A DNA stretch of 64,000 bases from NCBI GenBank assembly GCA_021531865.1, contig JAFBIW010000001.1, positions 1 to 64,000 on the forward strand, written 5' to 3'. Shown one piece after another: positions 1-8,434 of the stretch; positions within the stretch are counted from its first letter, which is position 1, and each line of letters opens with the position of its first letter. Position numbers and translations under genes: made by a program. Source of the DNA: Butyricicoccus pullicaecorum (GTDB taxonomy: Bacteria > Bacillota > Clostridia > Oscillospirales > Butyricicoccaceae). The notes beneath the pieces are model-generated. The model had not been told where the DNA came from, searched no databases, and saw nothing but the letters and a program-made list of their open reading frames with translations.

Positions 1-138
1 GTAATAGAAAGTTGCACGGGGCAATTGAGCGATTGAAAGAAGGATATCCAGAGAATGTCTTTGCCTCAGCTTTTGAACTACCTGTGTTTTCCACGCTGGC
101 GCCGCTCGTCTTCCAAAACCAAGGCTTGCAAGTTTTTT
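1..138 (-). CDS. IS3-family transposase OrfB, N-terminal fragment (frameshift product)
   Basis: In the frame -1 to orfA the minus strand stays open from the slippery site to the window edge. It reads through a stretch with VQKLRQRHSLDILLSIA followed by QLPRATFYY, which is the typical start of the IS3 OrfB integrase region. The DDE catalytic core would lie off the window. The product is probably made as an OrfAB fusion by programmed -1 frameshifting, as in other IS3 elements. No own start codon with a ribosome site was recognised. Confidence 0.75.
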
Positions 139-431
139 AGGTAGTCATTCTCCGCACGCAGCCGCTGTACTTCGGCCAGCAGATCTTCTTCCACCTCTTT
201 TTTGGGCAACTGCTTTGGCCGCCCTTTGCTGCCACGCCCTCGGCGTTCTATGGCAAAGCCTTCTGGTCCTTCTGTCAGGTAGATTCGTTCCCAGTCCTGC
301 ACCCGGTGATGACTGTTGATTTCGAATCTTCGGGCGGTCTCTGAATAGCTTAGCCCTTCCTGCTGCATGGTCTCTATAACCATTTTCTTGAATTCCGGTG
401 TATACCGTTTGTGTGCGACTCCTTTTGGCAT
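78..431 (-). CDS. IS3-family transposase OrfA (helix-turn-helix)
   Basis: This 117-residue protein starts MPKGVAHKRYTPEFKK and has the helix-turn-helix signature of IS3 OrfA (LSYSETARRFEIN), a basic linker and a C-terminal leucine-rich coiled coil (EDLLAEVQRLRAENDYLKNL). OrfA binds the terminal repeats and regulates transposition. The ATG at 431 is preferred over a GTG 15 bases upstream. An extended -10 (TGATATAAT, minus strand, about 459-467) lies between the terminal repeat and the gene. The gene ends with TAG just after the frameshift site. Confidence 0.85.
   Translation of the reverse strand: MPKGVAHKRYTPEFKKMVIETMQQEGLSYSETARRFEINSHHRVQDWERIYLTEGPEGFAIERRGRGSKGRPKQLPKKEVEEDLLAEVQRLRAENDYLKNLQALVLEDERRQRGKHR
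132..138 (-). other. -1 programmed frameshift heptamer A_AAA_AAC
   Basis: In the orfA frame the codons read CTA AAA AAC, giving the canonical X_XXY_YYZ heptamer. Slipping back one base enters a frame that is open to the window edge and encodes the OrfB start. This matches the expression strategy of IS3 elements. Confidence 0.7.
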
Positions 432-438
432 AACAAAA

Positions 439-495
439 CACCCCACTTGTTAGTTAGTATTATATCATACCGTCTAACAAATGGGGTGCAGTTCA
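439..495. repeat. IS terminal inverted repeat plus 15-bp imperfect hairpin
   Basis: The terminal repeat of the element ends at 495. Its inner part (474-488) pairs with 439-453 in a 15-bp stem with one mismatch (CACCCCACTTGTTAG against CACCCCATTTGTTAG). The hairpin flanks the transposase promoter and start, so it may limit translation of read-through transcripts, but that is inference. Confidence 0.6.
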
Positions 496-539
496 AAAGG
501 GACGCTCCTTTGCAGTGCGTATTTCAGCAGGACGGGAAA

Positions 540-2480
540 TCAGTCCTCGTCGGCCTCGTCCATCAGCAGGGCGCGGATCGACAGGGAAACCTTCTTCTTC
601 TCGTCGTTGATGTCGATGATCTTGGCCTCGACCTCCTGACCGATGGTCAGCGCTTCCTCCGCCTTGGCGATGCGGTGATCAGCGATCTGGGAGATGTGGA
701 TCAGGCCGTCAACGCCCGGAACGATCTCAGCGAACGCGCCGAAGGGCATGAACTTGAGGATCTTGACGGTGGCAACGTCACCAACCTGATACTTGGAGGT
801 GAAGATATTCCACGGATTGTCCTCCTGACGCTTGTAGCCCAGGGAGATCTTCTTGTTCTCCTTGTCCAGCGCGATGACATAGACCTTGACGGTGTCGCCG
901 ATGGCAACGACCTCAGACGGATGCTTGATGCGGCCCCAGGACAGCTCGGAGATGTGGATCATGCCGTCCACGCCGCCGATGTCAACGAACGCGCCGTAAG
1001 AGGTCAGGCTCTTGACGGTGCCCTCGTACTCGGAACCAACCTCGATGGTCTCCCAAACCTTCTCGGCGGCAGCCTTGCGGGCCTCCTGCAGCACCTGACG
1101 GATGGAGCCGACGACACGCTTGCGCTGACGGTTGATCTCGGTGACATAGAAGGTCTGCTTGGTCTTCAGCAGCTTGGCCATCGACTCTTCCTTGGGCACG
1201 CCGGTCTGGGAAGCGGGGATGAAGACGCGAACGCCATGAGCGGTCGCAACGACGCCGCCGCGGTTCTCCTCGATGATGACGCCCTCAACCGGGGTGTGCT
1301 CTTCCTTGGCGGCCTCGATGGTCTCCCAGCCCTTGAGCTGGTCAACGCGCTTCTTGGACAGGGTGATGGTGCCCTCCTGATCGTTGACGCGGACAACAAC
1401 AGCCTCGATCTCGTCGCCGGGCTTGACGTTCTCCTCGACCTTGTAGGCCGGGTCGTCGGACAGCTCGGAAACCGGGATGTAAGCGGTGTGCTTTACGCCC
1501 AGATCGACCTGAACGTCGGTCGGGGAAACCGCAATGACCGTGCCGGTGACTTTATCTCCATTATTTAAAGTTTTGAAGGATTCCTCCAGCATTGCGGCGA
1601 AATCCTCAGTGGTATCGATTTTCGTTTCTGCGCTCATCATGTTACTGACCTCCTTAATTATCCATGCCGGAGTAGACGCGCCTGCGGTGATGCCCACGAC
1701 CCGTCCCTTAAGGGCCTTGACGTCCGCTTCCTTCAGCTCGGCCGCATCCTCGATCAGGAGGACGTGGGGGCACAGCGTCTTACTGATCTCGTACAGGCGC
1801 TTGGTGTTCGAGCTTTTCTTGTCGCCGATCACAATCATACAGTCCGATCTTCCGGCAAGTGAACGAGCCTCTGTCTGACGCTCGTCCGTCGCATTACATA
1901 TTGTATCAAATATTTTGCAGTTTGTATACCTTTTTTTTAGAATCTTCACAGAAATATCCCAACTTGCCCGGTTGAGGGTGGTTTGGCCGACCACGCTGAC
2001 CGGGGTGTCGGGCGGGAGGTCGATCGTGTCGATCCCCTCCAAAACCTGCTCAGAAGTCTCATAAACCGCCGCATTTTGGCACCAACCGGCGATTCCGAGC
2101 ACTTCCGGGTGGTTTCTGGAACCCAAAATGATGATTCTGCGGCCTGCGGCCGACTCCGCCGCGACGATCCTGTGAATTTTGGCGACGAAGGGGCAGGTCG
2201 CGTCAAACACCGCGCAGCCCTTGGCCGCGAGGGCGTCATAGACCGCCTGGGTGACGCCGTGGGCGCGGATGAGGACGGACGCGCCGTCCGGGATTTCCTC
2301 GAGCGTCCCGGCGCACCGCACGCCCAGTCCGGCCAGCCGGTTCGTCTCATGGGTGTTGTGGATGATCTCGCCGTAGGAATAAATTTCCCTGTGCGCGGCG
2401 GCCTCCCGCTCGGCCAGATCGACCGCCCGGCGCACACCGAAGCAGAAGCCGGCCGACCCGGCGACGGTGACCCCGCTCAT
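540..2480 (-). CDS. ispH-rpsA: IspH-ribosomal protein S1 fusion (4-hydroxy-3-methylbut-2-enyl diphosphate reductase / S1)
   Basis: This is a 646-residue bifunctional protein. Residues 1-280 are IspH, the last enzyme of the MEP isoprenoid pathway, which reduces HMBPP to IPP and DMAPP with a 4Fe-4S cluster. The cluster cysteines are C13, C96 and C195, with the catalytic E126 in NHPEV and T167 in GQTT. Residues from about 305 to the end hold four S1 RNA-binding domains; the third and fourth contain [18 protein letters not shown] and [10 protein letters not shown]. Such fusions are known in Clostridia. The gene overlaps plsC by 4 bases (ATGA). The S1 part can probably also be made alone from an internal start (see 1638-1655). 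Confidence 0.95.
   Translation of the reverse strand: MSGVTVAGSAGFCFGVRRAVDLAEREAAAHREIYSYGEIIHNTHETNRLAGLGVRCAGTLEEIPDGASVLIRAHGVTQAVYDALAAKGCAVFDATCPFVAKIHRIVAAESAAGRRIIILGSRNHPEVLGIAGWCQNAAVYETSEQVLEGIDTIDLPPDTPVSVVGQTTLNRASWDISVKILKKRYTNCKIFDTICNATDERQTEARSLAGRSDCMIVIGDKKSSNTKRLYEISKTLCPHVLLIEDAAELKEADVKALKGRVVGITAGASTPAWIIKEVSNMMSAETKIDTTEDFAAMLEESFKTLNNGDKVTGTVIAVSPTDVQVDLGVKHTAYIPVSELSDDPAYKVEENVKPGDEIEAVVVRVNDQEGTITLSKKRVDQLKGWETIEAAKEEHTPVEGVIIEENRGGVVATAHGVRVFIPASQTGVPKEESMAKLLKTKQTFYVTEINRQRKRVVGSIRQVLQEARKAAAEKVWETIEVGSEYEGTVKSLTSYGAFVDIGGVDGMIHISELSWGRIKHPSEVVAIGDTVKVYVIALDKENKKISLGYKRQEDNPWNIFTSKYQVGDVATVKILKFMPFGAFAEIVPGVDGLIHISQIADHRIAKAEEALTIGQEVEAKIIDINDEKKKVSLSIRALLMDEADED
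1638..1655 (-). promoter_or_regulatory. Strong internal ribosome binding site and start for a free S1 protein
   Basis: Inside the fusion the minus strand reads AAGGAGGT, then seven bases, then two ATG codons in frame (residues 281 and 282, MMSAETK). This is an ideal Shine-Dalgarno site placed exactly at the junction of the IspH and S1 parts. A 366-residue S1 protein would result. The same bases encode KEVSN in the fusion, so the site could be chance, but its strength and position argue for use. Confidence 0.6.
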
Positions 2481-3073
2481 CCGTCCACCCCGTCCCGCAG
2501 GGCGTAGATGCGCCGCAGGATCTCGTGTGACAGGGCGGCGTAGTCCTTTCGTCCGCCCTCGGGCAAAAAGGGCTTGCCGATGCGCACGACGACGTGTGAG
2601 CGGAAATGTTTATTTTCCGAGATGTACATCGGGACGATGGGCGCGTGGGTGCGCATGGCGAGCATGGCCGCGCCGTCCTTGGCCTCGTCCTCGGACGCGC
2701 CGCGCGTGCCCTGCGGGAAGATGATGAGCTTGCTGCCGTCCTTGACCGACTGGAGGGCGGTCTTGATGGCGGCGAGGTCGGCGCGCTCGCGGTCGACCGG
2801 GAAGGCGCCCAGCCAGGTGATGAGGGGCGCGAGACCCCGGATGGAGAACAGCTCCTTCTTGGCCATGCAGCGCATGGTGTGGCGGTTCGAGACGGCGACC
2901 GCCGCGATCGGCGGGTCGGAATACTGACAGTGGTTGGGGCAGACCACGCAGCCGCCCGCGGGCAGGTTTTCGCGTCCCTCGACCTTGAGGCCGAAATAGA
3001 GATGGAAGGCCGCCTCGACGACGGGCAGGGCGAGCTTTTGGAACCAGGAATGGAATTTGGACATGGGTTTCAT
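2477..3073 (-). CDS. plsC: 1-acyl-sn-glycerol-3-phosphate acyltransferase
   Basis: This 198-residue membrane-associated enzyme transfers an acyl chain to lysophosphatidate to make phosphatidate. The acyltransferase motif I is NHCQYSD (NHx4D) near residue 51, and FPQGTRG further on is the phosphate-binding motif. Its length is normal for short bacterial PlsC. The first ATG (3073) sits directly on a GAGGT sequence; the in-frame ATG at 3064 (MSKFHSWF) has better spacing and may be the true start. It lies between cmk and ispH-rpsA in a tight leftward operon. Confidence 0.93.
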   Translation of the reverse strand: MKPMSKFHSWFQKLALPVVEAAFHLYFGLKVEGRENLPAGGCVVCPNHCQYSDPPIAAVAVSNRHTMRCMAKKELFSIRGLAPLITWLGAFPVDRERADLAAIKTALQSVKDGSKLIIFPQGTRGASEDEAKDGAAMLAMRTHAPIVPMYISENKHFRSHVVVRIGKPFLPEGGRKDYAALSHEILRRIYALRDGVDG

Positions 3074-3085
3074 ACCTCAGTTACT

Positions 3086-3775
3086 TCATTTTGTTTCCAG
3101 ACGGGTGCGGATGACGTCCAGCACCGTCTGGATGCTCTGATCGAGCGTCAGGTCGCTCGTGTCGACCCGCACGGCGTCCTCGGCCTGTCTGAGCGGGGCG
3201 ACGGCGCGGCCCGCGTCCTGCGCGTCGCGCTTTTGCATATCAGCCAGCACCGATTCGACGGTCACGTCCTGCCCCTTCTCGCGCAGCTCAGCGCAGCGGC
3301 GGGCGGCGCGGGCTTCGGGCGAGGCGGTCAGGAAAATTTTGACCGGCGCGTCGGGCAGGATGACCGTGCCGATGTCGCGGCCGTCCATGATGACCGCCTG
3401 CTTCTTTGCCATGCCGCGCTGCAAATCGAGCAGGTAGGCGCGCACGGCGGGCACGGCGGACACCTTGGACGCGTAGGCCGAGATCTGGGGCGTGCGAATC
3501 GCGTCGGACACGTCCTCCCCATCCAGCAGGACGCGCTGTGCGCCGTCGCGGTAGGTCAGCTCCACCCGGATTTCGGGCAGGACGGAGACGATGCCGTCCG
3601 CGTCGTCCATCGAAATGCCCCGGCGGCAGACCGCCAGACCGATCGTGCGGTAGAGTGCGCCGGTGTCCACGTAAACGAAGCCGAGCGTTTGGGCGGCAGC
3701 CCTGGCGATGGTCGATTTCCCCGCCCCGGCCGGGCCGTCGATCGCGACGGCGATCGGTTTTTCATTCATATTCAT
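3086..3775 (-). CDS. cmk: Cytidylate kinase
   Basis: This 229-residue enzyme phosphorylates CMP and dCMP using ATP. The P-loop is GPAGAGKST close to the N-terminus, followed by the CMP-binding DTGALYR and the DGRDIGTV motif. Its start overlaps the stop of the flavoprotein gene by 4 bases (ATGA) and has AGGAGG six bases before the ATG. The order flavoprotein-cmk-plsC-ispH is common in Clostridia. Confidence 0.95.
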   Translation of the reverse strand: MNMNEKPIAVAIDGPAGAGKSTIARAAAQTLGFVYVDTGALYRTIGLAVCRRGISMDDADGIVSVLPEIRVELTYRDGAQRVLLDGEDVSDAIRTPQISAYASKVSAVPAVRAYLLDLQRGMAKKQAVIMDGRDIGTVILPDAPVKIFLTASPEARAARRCAELREKGQDVTVESVLADMQKRDAQDAGRAVAPLRQAEDAVRVDTSDLTLDQSIQTVLDVIRTRLETK

Positions 3776-5001
3776 ACATCCTCCTGTGCGGCGGACAGAC
3801 CGGCCAGCCGCCCAGTCGCCCAGGCGATCTGGAGGTTGAAGCCGCCGGTATAGGCATCCACGTCGAGAATTTCACCCGCGAAGTACAGGCCGGGCGTGAT
3901 CTTGGACGCCATCGTCTTGGGGTCGACCTGCTTGACCGACACGCCGCCGGTCGTGACAATGGCCTCAGCGATCGGCCGCGCGCCCGAAATGCGGATCGGG
4001 AAGTGCTTGAGCACCCGCACGAGGGACGCCCGCTCGGCCTTGGTGATCGAGTGCACCTTGACGCGCGGGTCGATGCCCGCCGCCTCGATGACGGCCGGAA
4101 TCAGCTTGCGCGGGAGCAGCTCGCCCAGCGCATTGACAAAGTCGCTGTTCTTGTGCTTTTCAAAGTCGCCCAGCACCCGCTTGTCCAGCGTCTTTTCGTC
4201 GAGCGCGGGCTTGAGGTCGATCTCGATGCGGTAATTTTTACTGCCGAAGTGGCGCATGTGCGCCGAAGCCGAGAGGATCAGCGGGCCGGACAGACCGAAG
4301 TGGGTGAAGAGCATCTCGCCGAAGTCCTGATAGATGGTCTTGTCGTTTTCAAGCACCGTGATGGCGACATTGCGCAGGGACAGCCCCATGAGGGATTGGC
4401 AGGCCGTGCCGTCCTCGACGAGGGGGACGAGCGAGGGACGGGGCGGGACGATCGTGTGCCCGAGCGCCTTGGCGAAGCGGTAGCCGTCGCCGGTCGAGCC
4501 GGTCAGCGGATAGGACGCGCCGCCGGTCGCCAGAATGACGCGGTCAGCCTTGTGGTCGTGGTTTCCGGCGAACACACCGGTCACCCGCCCGTCCCGGGTC
4601 AGGATGTCCTCGACCGGTTCGTTCACAATGGTCACGCCCGCCCGCTTGACCCAGAAAAAGAGCGCGTCCACCACGTCGATGGCCTTGTCGGACACCGGGA
4701 AGACCCGTCCGCCCCGTTCGGTCTTGAGGGGCACGCCCAGCTTTTCAAAAAACGCCATCGCGTCGGCCGGAGAAAAGCGGCCGAGGGCGGAATAGAGGAA
4801 GCGCGGGTTGACCGGCACGTTGGCGAGGACGGTCTGCACGTCGCAGTTGTTTGTGACGTTGCACCGACCCTTGCCGGTGATGGCGAGCTTGCGCCCGACC
4901 TTGGGATTTTTTTCAAACAGGGTGACGGACGCGCCCGCCTCAGCCGCCAGACCGGCGGCCATCAGACCGGCGGGGCCGCCGCCGATGACAGCGATCGTCA
5001 T
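3772..5001 (-). CDS. HI0933/YhiN-family NAD(P)/FAD-dependent oxidoreductase
   Basis: This 409-residue flavoprotein of unknown substrate starts with a Rossmann FAD motif (VIGGGPAGLMAAGLAAEAG). It contains the GKGRCNVTNN motif typical of the HI0933 family and ends with GLYFAGEILDVDAYTGGFNLQIAWATGRLAG, the second FAD contact (here quoted only to show family; it spans about residues 367-400). The gene abuts the RpiR regulator (one base apart) and overlaps cmk. The reaction is not established for the family. Confidence 0.9.
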   Translation of the reverse strand: MTIAVIGGGPAGLMAAGLAAEAGASVTLFEKNPKVGRKLAITGKGRCNVTNNCDVQTVLANVPVNPRFLYSALGRFSPADAMAFFEKLGVPLKTERGGRVFPVSDKAIDVVDALFFWVKRAGVTIVNEPVEDILTRDGRVTGVFAGNHDHKADRVILATGGASYPLTGSTGDGYRFAKALGHTIVPPRPSLVPLVEDGTACQSLMGLSLRNVAITVLENDKTIYQDFGEMLFTHFGLSGPLILSASAHMRHFGSKNYRIEIDLKPALDEKTLDKRVLGDFEKHKNSDFVNALGELLPRKLIPAVIEAAGIDPRVKVHSITKAERASLVRVLKHFPIRISGARPIAEAIVTTGGVSVKQVDPKTMASKITPGLYFAGEILDVDAYTGGFNLQIAWATGRLAGLSAAQEDV

Positions 5002-5865
5002 TTATTCGCCCTCCAGCTTTTCATAGACCTGATACTCGTCCCAGATGGATTCGAGCTTTTCAAACGTGCCCTCGATCTCCTGCTGACGGCTCATGCCGAC
5101 CGCGACGATCAGCGCGTTGATGACCGACAGGGGCGCGACGAGCGAATCGACGAAGGAGGCCATGTCGCTCTTGGCAATGAGCACGTTGTCGGCGTACCGG
5201 GTCAGGGGCGAGAGCCGGGAGTCGGTCAGGGCGATGACCTGTGCGCCCTGATCCTTGGAATACTTCATGGCGGACAGGGTGCGCTTGGAGTAGCGCGGGA
5301 AGCTGATGCCGATGAAGACGTCTTCCTTGCCGATGCGCAGAATCTGCTCAAAAATCTCGCTGACCGTGTTGGTGTGCACGAGCTGGACGTTGTCGAAGAT
5401 GAGCGAGAAATAGAAGCCCATGAAGTTCGCCAGCGCTGAGGACGAGCGCACGCCCAGGATATAGATGCGGCGGGCGGCGGAAATCGCCTCGACGGCGCGG
5501 TGGAAGGCGTCGCGGTCGATTTCGTCGAGGGTCATGCGGATCTTCTCGACGTCGGCGGACAGGACGGTTTGCAGGATATCGCGGTTGCCCATGCGGTCGT
5601 TCGTGACCTCCATACGCTGCACGGCGGTCAGACGGTTGCGGATCATCTCCTGCAGGGTCTTTTGCAGGTGCGGATAGCCGTCGTAGCCCAGCTCGGTGGC
5701 GAAGCGCACGACGGTCGATTCGCTGACGCCCACGGTCGCGCCCAGCTTGCTGGCGGTCATGAAGGCCGCCTTGTCGTAGTGTTCGGTGATGTATCGCGCG
5801 ATCAGCCGTTGTCCCTTGGAGAACTCGGGCAGATTGCACTGAATGCGATTCATTAAATCATTCAT
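5002..5865 (-). CDS. MurR/RpiR-family transcriptional regulator
   Basis: This 287-residue protein has an N-terminal RpiR helix-turn-helix (about residues 1-80, with LGATVGVSESTVVRFATELGY) and a C-terminal SIS sugar-phosphate-binding domain (from about 120, with IYILGVRSSSALANF). It probably senses a phosphosugar. The ATG at 5865 (MNDLMNRIQ) was chosen because homology begins there; the frame stays open further upstream but that part is cysteine/arginine-rich and looks non-coding. It leads directly into the flavoprotein gene, so it may sit in the same transcript. Its target is unknown. Confidence 0.88.
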   Translation of the reverse strand: MNDLMNRIQCNLPEFSKGQRLIARYITEHYDKAAFMTASKLGATVGVSESTVVRFATELGYDGYPHLQKTLQEMIRNRLTAVQRMEVTNDRMGNRDILQTVLSADVEKIRMTLDEIDRDAFHRAVEAISAARRIYILGVRSSSALANFMGFYFSLIFDNVQLVHTNTVSEIFEQILRIGKEDVFIGISFPRYSKRTLSAMKYSKDQGAQVIALTDSRLSPLTRYADNVLIAKSDMASFVDSLVAPLSVINALIVAVGMSRQQEIEGTFEKLESIWDEYQVYEKLEGE

Positions 5866-6027
5866 TCGTTTCTTGTTTCTCCCCTTCTGGCTTGCCGGGC
5901 GGACTGCGCCGTCCGCACGGCAAAAAAATCCGCCGCACCGGCAGTCTGCGATGCAGCGGGCTGATTCTATTGTATGGGACTCTGCGGAAAAATGCAAGAA
6001 CTTTTGCATGGATTTTGCAGGATGGCG

Positions 6028-6738
6028 TTAAAATTCCTTCAAATAGGCAATTTCATCCGGGGTCAGCCTGCGCCATTTTCCGGGGGCAAGGGCGGGGTCA
6101 AGCCCGATTTTTCCCACCGCAACGCGCTTGAGGCGGCGGACTTCGAGTCCGCACTGTGCGCACATTTTGCGGATTTGGCGGTTGCGGCCTTCATGAATGG
6201 TGATTTCGAGCTTGGCGGCGCCGTCCTCGGTGCGGCTCAGAACGTGCACCTCGGCCGGGCGGATGGTGTAGCCGTCGATCACCATCGGCTCGGAGAGGGA
6301 GGGCAGGCGGGCAAGGTCGCCGCGCACGCTGACCCGGTAGGTCTTCCCGGCCTCGTGGGAGGGATGGGTCAGGCGGAGGGTCAGGTCGCCGTCGTTCGTC
6401 ATGATCAGCAGGCCCTCGGAGTCGTAGTCCAGCCGTCCGACCGGATAGACGCGCGCGCCCGCGCCCTGTGTGAGCTGGGCGACCGTGCGCCGTCCCCGTT
6501 CGTCCTTCATGGTGGACACGAAGCCGCGCGGCTTGTTGAGCATGAGGTAAACCTTTTCCTCGGCGGCGCGCACCGGACGGCCATCGACGGCCAGCTTGTC
6601 ACGCGCGGGGTCGGCGCTGTCGCCCAGTCCGGCAGGCCTGCCGTTGACCGTGACCCGCCCGTCGCGCAGCAGATCTTCCGCCGCCCGGCGGGAGCACAGG
6701 CCGGCCTGCGCCAGTATTTTCTGGATGCGTTCTTTCAT
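6028..6738 (-). CDS. rluB: Pseudouridine synthase, RluB/RsuA family
   Basis: This 236-residue rRNA-modifying enzyme has an N-terminal S4 RNA-binding domain (MKERIQKILAQAGLCSRRAAE) and the catalytic motif GRLDYDSEGLL with the essential Asp. The C-terminus contains EGRNRQIRKM, typical of the family. The likely target is a uridine in 23S rRNA (RluB type), though the exact site cannot be read from sequence. The start at 6738 has AGGAG seven bases upstream. Confidence 0.92.
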   Translation of the reverse strand: MKERIQKILAQAGLCSRRAAEDLLRDGRVTVNGRPAGLGDSADPARDKLAVDGRPVRAAEEKVYLMLNKPRGFVSTMKDERGRRTVAQLTQGAGARVYPVGRLDYDSEGLLIMTNDGDLTLRLTHPSHEAGKTYRVSVRGDLARLPSLSEPMVIDGYTIRPAEVHVLSRTEDGAAKLEITIHEGRNRQIRKMCAQCGLEVRRLKRVAVGKIGLDPALAPGKWRRLTPDEIAYLKEF

Positions 6739-6760
6739 TTGATGTCTCCTAAATGATTCT

Positions 6761-7864
6761 CTATTCTTTGTCAAACAGTCCCCGCCACAGGCCGAGCAGC
6801 CGCTCGAGCCGGGAGGGCGCGGGCGCGAGCTGCTCGGTGCCGACGCCGTAGTGCAGGGTGTCGCTCGCCAGCACGGCGCTGCCCAGCCGGTATTCGACCG
6901 TGCCGTACCGCCCGCCTTCTGTGACCGGCGCATAGACGAAGCGGCGGCCTAAGATGCGGGTCTCGAGGTTCTCCTGCTCCCGCGCGGTCAGGAACAGGCG
7001 GACGGTGTGGTCGCCGTCCACCCCGACCCGGCGGAGCATCCCGCCCTCGACGGGCACCTCGCCCACCTCGTCGTCGGCCTGATGGAGGGTGACCTCCTCG
7101 TATTGGGCGAAGCCGTCGTCGAGCATTTCCATGTGGTCGTTCCAGTCGTCCGGAGCGTTTAAGGTGACCGCGATGAGCCGCCGCCCGTTGCGCTCAGCCG
7201 CCGAGACCAGACAGCGTCCGCTCTTCTTGGTGAAGCCGGTCTTGACGCCGACCGCGCCCTCGTACAGCCGCAGCAGCTTGTTGTGATTGACCATCGTGCG
7301 CGTCCCGCTCGTATAGGTGCGGGTGGACACGATCTCGCGGAAGGTCTCGTTTTCCATCGCGTAGGCGGCGAGCTTCGCCAGCTCCCGCGCGGTCGTGTAG
7401 TGGGTCGGGCCGTCCAGCCCGTTCGGGTTGTCGAAGTGGGTGTGCCACAGGCCGAGCGCCGCCGCCTTCTCGTTCATCGCGGCGACGAAGGCTTCCTCTC
7501 CGCCGTACTCCCCCGCGATGGCGAGCGCCGCGTCGTTGCCGCTCATCAGCATCAGGCCGTACAGGGTGTCGCGGATTGAAAGGGTCTCCCCGGTTTCGAG
7601 ATACATCGAGGAGCCCTCGACGGCGGTGTACGCTGGTTTGACCGTGTAAACGCGGTCGATATCGCCCAGCTCGATGGCGGTCAGAGCGGTCATGATCTTG
7701 GTCGTCGAGGCCATCGGCAGGGTCTCGTCGGCGTTCTGCTCGAGGAGCGTTTCGCCGGTCAGCCCGTCCAGTACGATCGCGCTGCGCGCCGAGAGCGCGT
7801 CCGCCCGGCCGCACAGGGCAAGGCCGAGACCGAGGGCGGCCAGTGCCGCAAGCCACTGTTTCAT
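6761..7864 (-). CDS. D-alanyl-D-alanine carboxypeptidase (DacF/PBP5-like, family S11)
   Basis: This 367-residue secreted enzyme trims the terminal D-Ala of peptidoglycan stem peptides. It has a signal peptide (residues 1-24, hydrophobic AALAALGLGLALC). The serine triad is complete: S53-x-x-K56 (STTK), SGN (SGNDAA) and KTG (KTGFTKKS). A C-terminal PBP5-like domain follows. GGAGG lies eight bases before the ATG at 7864. Its place between rluB and the sporulation gene ytfJ suggests a DacF-like role in spore cortex or cell wall, which is inference. Confidence 0.93.
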   Translation of the reverse strand: MKQWLAALAALGLGLALCGRADALSARSAIVLDGLTGETLLEQNADETLPMASTTKIMTALTAIELGDIDRVYTVKPAYTAVEGSSMYLETGETLSIRDTLYGLMLMSGNDAALAIAGEYGGEEAFVAAMNEKAAALGLWHTHFDNPNGLDGPTHYTTARELAKLAAYAMENETFREIVSTRTYTSGTRTMVNHNKLLRLYEGAVGVKTGFTKKSGRCLVSAAERNGRRLIAVTLNAPDDWNDHMEMLDDGFAQYEEVTLHQADDEVGEVPVEGGMLRRVGVDGDHTVRLFLTAREQENLETRILGRRFVYAPVTEGGRYGTVEYRLGSAVLASDTLHYGVGTEQLAPAPSRLERLLGLWRGLFDKE

Positions 7865-7978
7865 CTTCCATTCCTCCGTATCCTTCCGGCCCATTCGAAA
7901 ACGGGCACACGAAAACCTGCTCATAGATATAGGGTACGAGCAGGCTTCGGGAAATATACGGCGAAATTGGGAACTTTT

Positions 7979-8434
7979 TTATTCGGCGGGCTTGGGGTCC
8001 TCGTCGGACGCGGGCGCGTCTGCCGCGGACGCTTCCGCCGGGGCGCTCTCCTTGCGTCCCGCGAAGAAGCCGGACACCTTGCTGACCGCGCCGGGCAGCA
8101 TTTCGACCAGACGGTCAGCCGTGGTCGAGGCCTGCGCGTTGATGCCGAGGATGTGTGCGCCGTCGGCCGGCGAGATGACGAGGAAGCAGACCGGGGACAC
8201 GGTCACGCCCGCGCCGCCGCCGCCGCCGAAGCACAGGGGTGCGCCTTCCGACTGGTTCTTGGCGGAGAAGTCGCTGCCGCCCGCGCCGAAGCCGAAGGTG
8301 ACCTTGGACACCGGGATGACGGTCGTGCCGTCCGGGGTGGTGATCGGGCTGCCGACCACGGTATCGACGTCGACCATGCTCTTGATCTTCTCCATGGTCT
8401 CGCTCATCAGATTTTGAATGGGATGCTCATTCAT
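7979..8434 (-). CDS. ytfJ: GerW-family sporulation protein YtfJ
   Basis: This 151-residue protein starts MNEHPIQNLMSETMEKIKSMVDVDTVVG and has the glycine-rich YtfJ core with GFGAGG and GGGGGAG turns. The family is made during sporulation and is needed for some spore germination properties in Bacillus. The C-terminal 25 residues are an Ala/Glu/Asp/Pro tail not typical of the core. Its ATG overlaps the stop of the DUF2953 gene (ATGA). It is evidence that the organism belongs to a spore-forming lineage. Confidence 0.92.
   Translation of the reverse strand: MNEHPIQNLMSETMEKIKSMVDVDTVVGSPITTPDGTTVIPVSKVTFGFGAGGSDFSAKNQSEGAPLCFGGGGGAGVTVSPVCFLVISPADGAHILGINAQASTTADRLVEMLPGAVSKVSGFFAGRKESAPAEASAADAPASDEDPKPAE

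Larger units (their letters stand above)
1..495 (-). mobile_element. IS3-family insertion sequence (IS150-like), 5' end; rest lies off the window
   Basis: The element reads leftward and is cut by the window edge. It has an IS3-type orfA (78-431), a -1 slippery heptamer (132-138) and the first part of an orfB reading frame. The end upstream of orfA is marked by a terminal repeat whose outer bases read TGAACTGCACCCCAT on the minus strand, ending at about 495. This fits the TG...CA ends of IS3 elements. The insertion lies 45 bases beyond the stop of the ispH-rpsA gene and does not break it. The other end and the target duplication are not visible. Confidence 0.85.

Noticed and set aside
411-1568. 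385-codon plus-strand frame opposite the S1 domains
   Set aside because: Shadow of the S1 repeats; the apparent repeats in it come from the S1 domains.
5866-6009. N-terminal extension of the RpiR regulator by 48 codons
   Set aside because: The extension is rich in Cys and Arg, lacks homology to the family, and the regulator's helix-turn-helix begins properly at 5865.
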